Shown in pieces: positions 5,258 to 6,446 of a stretch of DNA of 6,446 nucleotides. Location: NCBI GenBank assembly GCA_023263735.1, contig JALQUQ010000156.1:1-6446 (forward strand), in the 5' to 3' direction. The notes beneath the pieces are model-generated. The model was not told the DNA's origin, did no database searches, and saw nothing but the letters and a program-made list of their open reading frames with translations. Positions within the stretch are counted from its first letter, which is position 1. Every line of letters begins with the position of its first letter. The stretch is from Paracoccaceae bacterium. Its GTDB lineage: Bacteria; Pseudomonadota; Alphaproteobacteria; Rhodobacterales; Rhodobacteraceae. Both the position numbers and the translations under genes were made by a program.

Positions 5258-5644
5258 ATGGCAAACGTCAAGCGGGCCGAGCGGCCCCTTTCCCCGCATC
5301 TGCAGATCTATCGTTGGCATATTCCGATGCTGACCTCGATCCTGACCCGGATCACCGGCAACGGCCTGATCGTGGCGTTTCTGCTGGCCGTCTGGTGGCT
5401 GCTTGCTGCGGCAACCTCGCCCGAATATTTCGCCATAGCCAATGCCGTTGTGACCAGCTGGTTTGGCGATCTGGTCTTTACCGCGTCGCTTTGGGCGATC
5501 TGGTATCACTTCCTCGCCGGTCTGCGTCACCTGATCTATGACGCCGGCAGGGGCATGGACATTCCGACCGCTGAAAAGCTGGGTCTGGCCTGTCTGATCG
5601 GTTCGGTCGTTCTGACCGTGATCACACTTCTTCTGGTTATGTGA
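5258..5644 (+). CDS. sdhC: Succinate dehydrogenase cytochrome b556 subunit
   Basis: The 128-residue protein is one of two membrane anchors of succinate:quinone oxidoreductase (complex II). The N-terminal RPLSPHLQIY (9-18) is the family signature. S27 and R31 in SILTRITG fall at the same numbers as the quinone-binding Ser and Arg of E. coli SdhC. H84 in HFLAGLRHLIYD (84-95) corresponds to the heme b ligand. Three membrane segments lie near 26-50, 64-88 and 106-127. AAAGGG lies 7 nt before the ATG at 5258. Starts at 5228 or 5234 would be in frame but lack a ribosome binding site. The stop codon is 8 bp before the sdhD ATG. It opens the sdh operon after a 284-bp gap from the previous gene. Confidence 0.97.
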   Translation: MANVKRAERPLSPHLQIYRWHIPMLTSILTRITGNGLIVAFLLAVWWLLAAATSPEYFAIANAVVTSWFGDLVFTASLWAIWYHFLAGLRHLIYDAGRGMDIPTAEKLGLACLIGSVVLTVITLLLVM

Positions 5645-5652
5645 GGGCTGAC

Positions 5653-6024
5653 ATGCGTTACCTGACCGATCGTAAACGCGCCGTAGGAAAAGGGGCGTCG
5701 GGCACGGGCACCGAACACCACTGGTCGATGACGGTTTCGGCCGTTGGGCTGGCTCTGCTGGTTCCGGCTTGGCTTTATGTCTTTGGCAATGCCCTTGGCA
5801 AATCGCACGACGAGGTGGTCGCCACCTTTGGCCATCCGTTCCCGGCCATTCTGACGGCTTTGGTTCTGGTCGTGGGCATTCGCCATTTCATCGGTGGCGC
5901 GACCATCATGATCGAAGATTATCTGCGCGGCACCTCGCGCAAGTTGGCCGTGATCGGCGTGACCAGCCTTGGCTGGGTCATTGGCGCAACCGGGCTGTTC
6001 GCCCTTGCGCGCATGGCGCTTTGA
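5653..6024 (+). CDS. sdhD: Succinate dehydrogenase membrane anchor subunit
   Basis: The 123-residue protein is the second membrane anchor of complex II. It has a polar basic N-terminus (about 1-23) and three membrane segments near 26-46, 62-82 and 97-120. H78 in RHFIGGATIMIEDY matches the E. coli SdhD heme ligand H71. D89-Y90, 11 and 12 residues later, match D82-Y83, the latter a quinone-site residue. The ATG at 5653 has GAGGG 5 nt upstream. An in-frame GTG at 5641, overlapping the sdhC stop codon, would add four residues and is less well placed. Transcription and translation are probably coupled to sdhC, and sdhA follows after 24 bp. Confidence 0.95.
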   Translation: MRYLTDRKRAVGKGASGTGTEHHWSMTVSAVGLALLVPAWLYVFGNALGKSHDEVVATFGHPFPAILTALVLVVGIRHFIGGATIMIEDYLRGTSRKLAVIGVTSLGWVIGATGLFALARMAL

Positions 6025-6048
6025 TCAGGCACGAAAAGGGACAAGAAC

Positions 6049-6446
6049 ATGAACGCCTATCCTTATGAAGTGCACGACTATGACGTGGTTGTGGTGGGGG
6101 CTGGCGGTGCCGGTCTGCGCGCGACCTTGGGCATGGCCGAACAGGGCCTGCGCACCGCCTGCGTGACCAAGGTTTTCCCGACCCGGTCGCATACCGTGGC
6201 CGCACAGGGCGGTATCGCCGCATCCTTGGGCAACATGGGCCCCGACAGCTGGCAGTGGCACATGTACGACACCGTCAAAGGGTCGGACTGGCTGGGTGAC
6301 ACCGACGCCATGGAATATCTGGCGCGCGAGGCGCCCAAGGCCGTGTACGAACTGGAACATTACGGTGTGCCGTTCAGCCACACCGAAGAGGGCAAGATCT
6401 ACCAGCGCCCCTTTGGCGGCCACACCACCGAATTCGGCGAAGGCCC
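6049..6446 (+). CDS. sdhA: Succinate dehydrogenase flavoprotein subunit, N-terminal part (runs off the right edge)
   Basis: The first 132 complete codons of the catalytic subunit are present; the family is about 600 residues long. [13 protein letters not shown] (13-25) is the FAD-binding dinucleotide motif. H48 in [15 protein letters not shown] (46-60) corresponds to the histidine that holds FAD covalently. [11 protein letters not shown] (120-130) holds F122, equivalent to a substrate-site Phe. The enzyme oxidises succinate to fumarate on the cytoplasmic face and passes electrons through SdhB to quinone. AAAAGGGA (6033-6040) precedes the ATG at 6049 by 8 nt. The order sdhC-sdhD-sdhA implies sdhB downstream, outside the window. 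Confidence 0.97.
   Translation, partial: MNAYPYEVHDYDVVVVGAGGAGLRATLGMAEQGLRTACVTKVFPTRSHTVAAQGGIAASLGNMGPDSWQWHMYDTVKGSDWLGDTDAMEYLAREAPKAVYELEHYGVPFSHTEEGKIYQRPFGGHTTEFGEG

Noticed and set aside
4846..5541. Plus-strand open frame bridging the barrel gene, the terminator and sdhC
   Set aside because: It runs through an intrinsic terminator and overlaps two well-supported genes in another frame, without a ribosome binding site or recognisable domain.
5618..5625. Third GTGATCAC copy
   Set aside because: It lies inside sdhC coding sequence, where it is explained by the codons for Val-Ile-Thr in a membrane helix, and has no partner at 21 bp.
1..6446. Mobile element, CRISPR array, tRNA, rRNA or sign of recent transfer
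   Set aside because: No transposase or integrase motif, no spaced direct repeats, no tRNA-like cloverleaf, and even codon use across the genes.

Overview
The window looks like a chromosomal segment from an alphaproteobacterium of the Rhodobacterales (Rhodobacter / Paracoccus / Roseobacter group). The evidence is high GC content, a malate dehydrogenase N-terminus starting MARPKIALI, and the grouping of mdh, a CitE-like (3S)-malyl-CoA thioesterase, a mesaconyl-CoA hydratase and sdhCDA. From memory this gene order is shared by that order. The genus cannot be fixed from the sequence.

Layout. Positions 1-26 hold the first codons of a minus-strand malate dehydrogenase. It diverges from a plus-strand TauE/SafE-type membrane transporter (197-955). 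The transporter meets, tail to tail, a small exported protein on the minus strand (956-1258); the two stop codons abut in the palindrome TGATCA. After a 235-bp divergent regulatory region comes a tight plus-strand group: mcl2 (1494-2348), an NnrU-family membrane protein (2383-2928), a 67-residue DUF1737-type protein (2933-3136) and mch (3168-4193). A strong intrinsic terminator closes it (4261-4295). A signal-peptide-bearing beta-barrel protein (4347-4973) stands alone, followed by its own strong terminator (4994-5030). A 227-bp regulatory stretch then leads into sdhC, sdhD and the start of sdhA, which runs off the end.

How the genes fit together. Mch and Mcl2 belong to acetyl-CoA assimilation by the ethylmalonyl-CoA pathway. 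Mch hydrates mesaconyl-C1-CoA to beta-methylmalyl-CoA. Mcl2 hydrolyses (3S)-malyl-CoA to malate. The pathway delivers malate and, through propionyl-CoA, succinyl-CoA. Succinate dehydrogenase and malate dehydrogenase, encoded on either side, carry these products through the TCA cycle. NnrU, DUF1737, the small exported protein, the beta-barrel protein and the transporter have no established part in this.

Regulation. A LacI-type palindrome related to TGTTAGCGCTAACA lies upstream of both mdh (159-172) and sdhC (5108-5121). This is compatible with a shared central-carbon regulator of the CceR kind. Upstream of sdhC there are also two identical 8-bp palindromes (GTGATCAC) spaced 21 bp apart.

I found no mobile element, CRISPR array, tRNA or rRNA. 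No intergenic gap exceeds 300 bp. Nothing here looks like a wholly new system. The points most worth checking are the paired operators, the conserved-looking passenger genes inside the mcl2-mch group, and the isolated outer-membrane protein.
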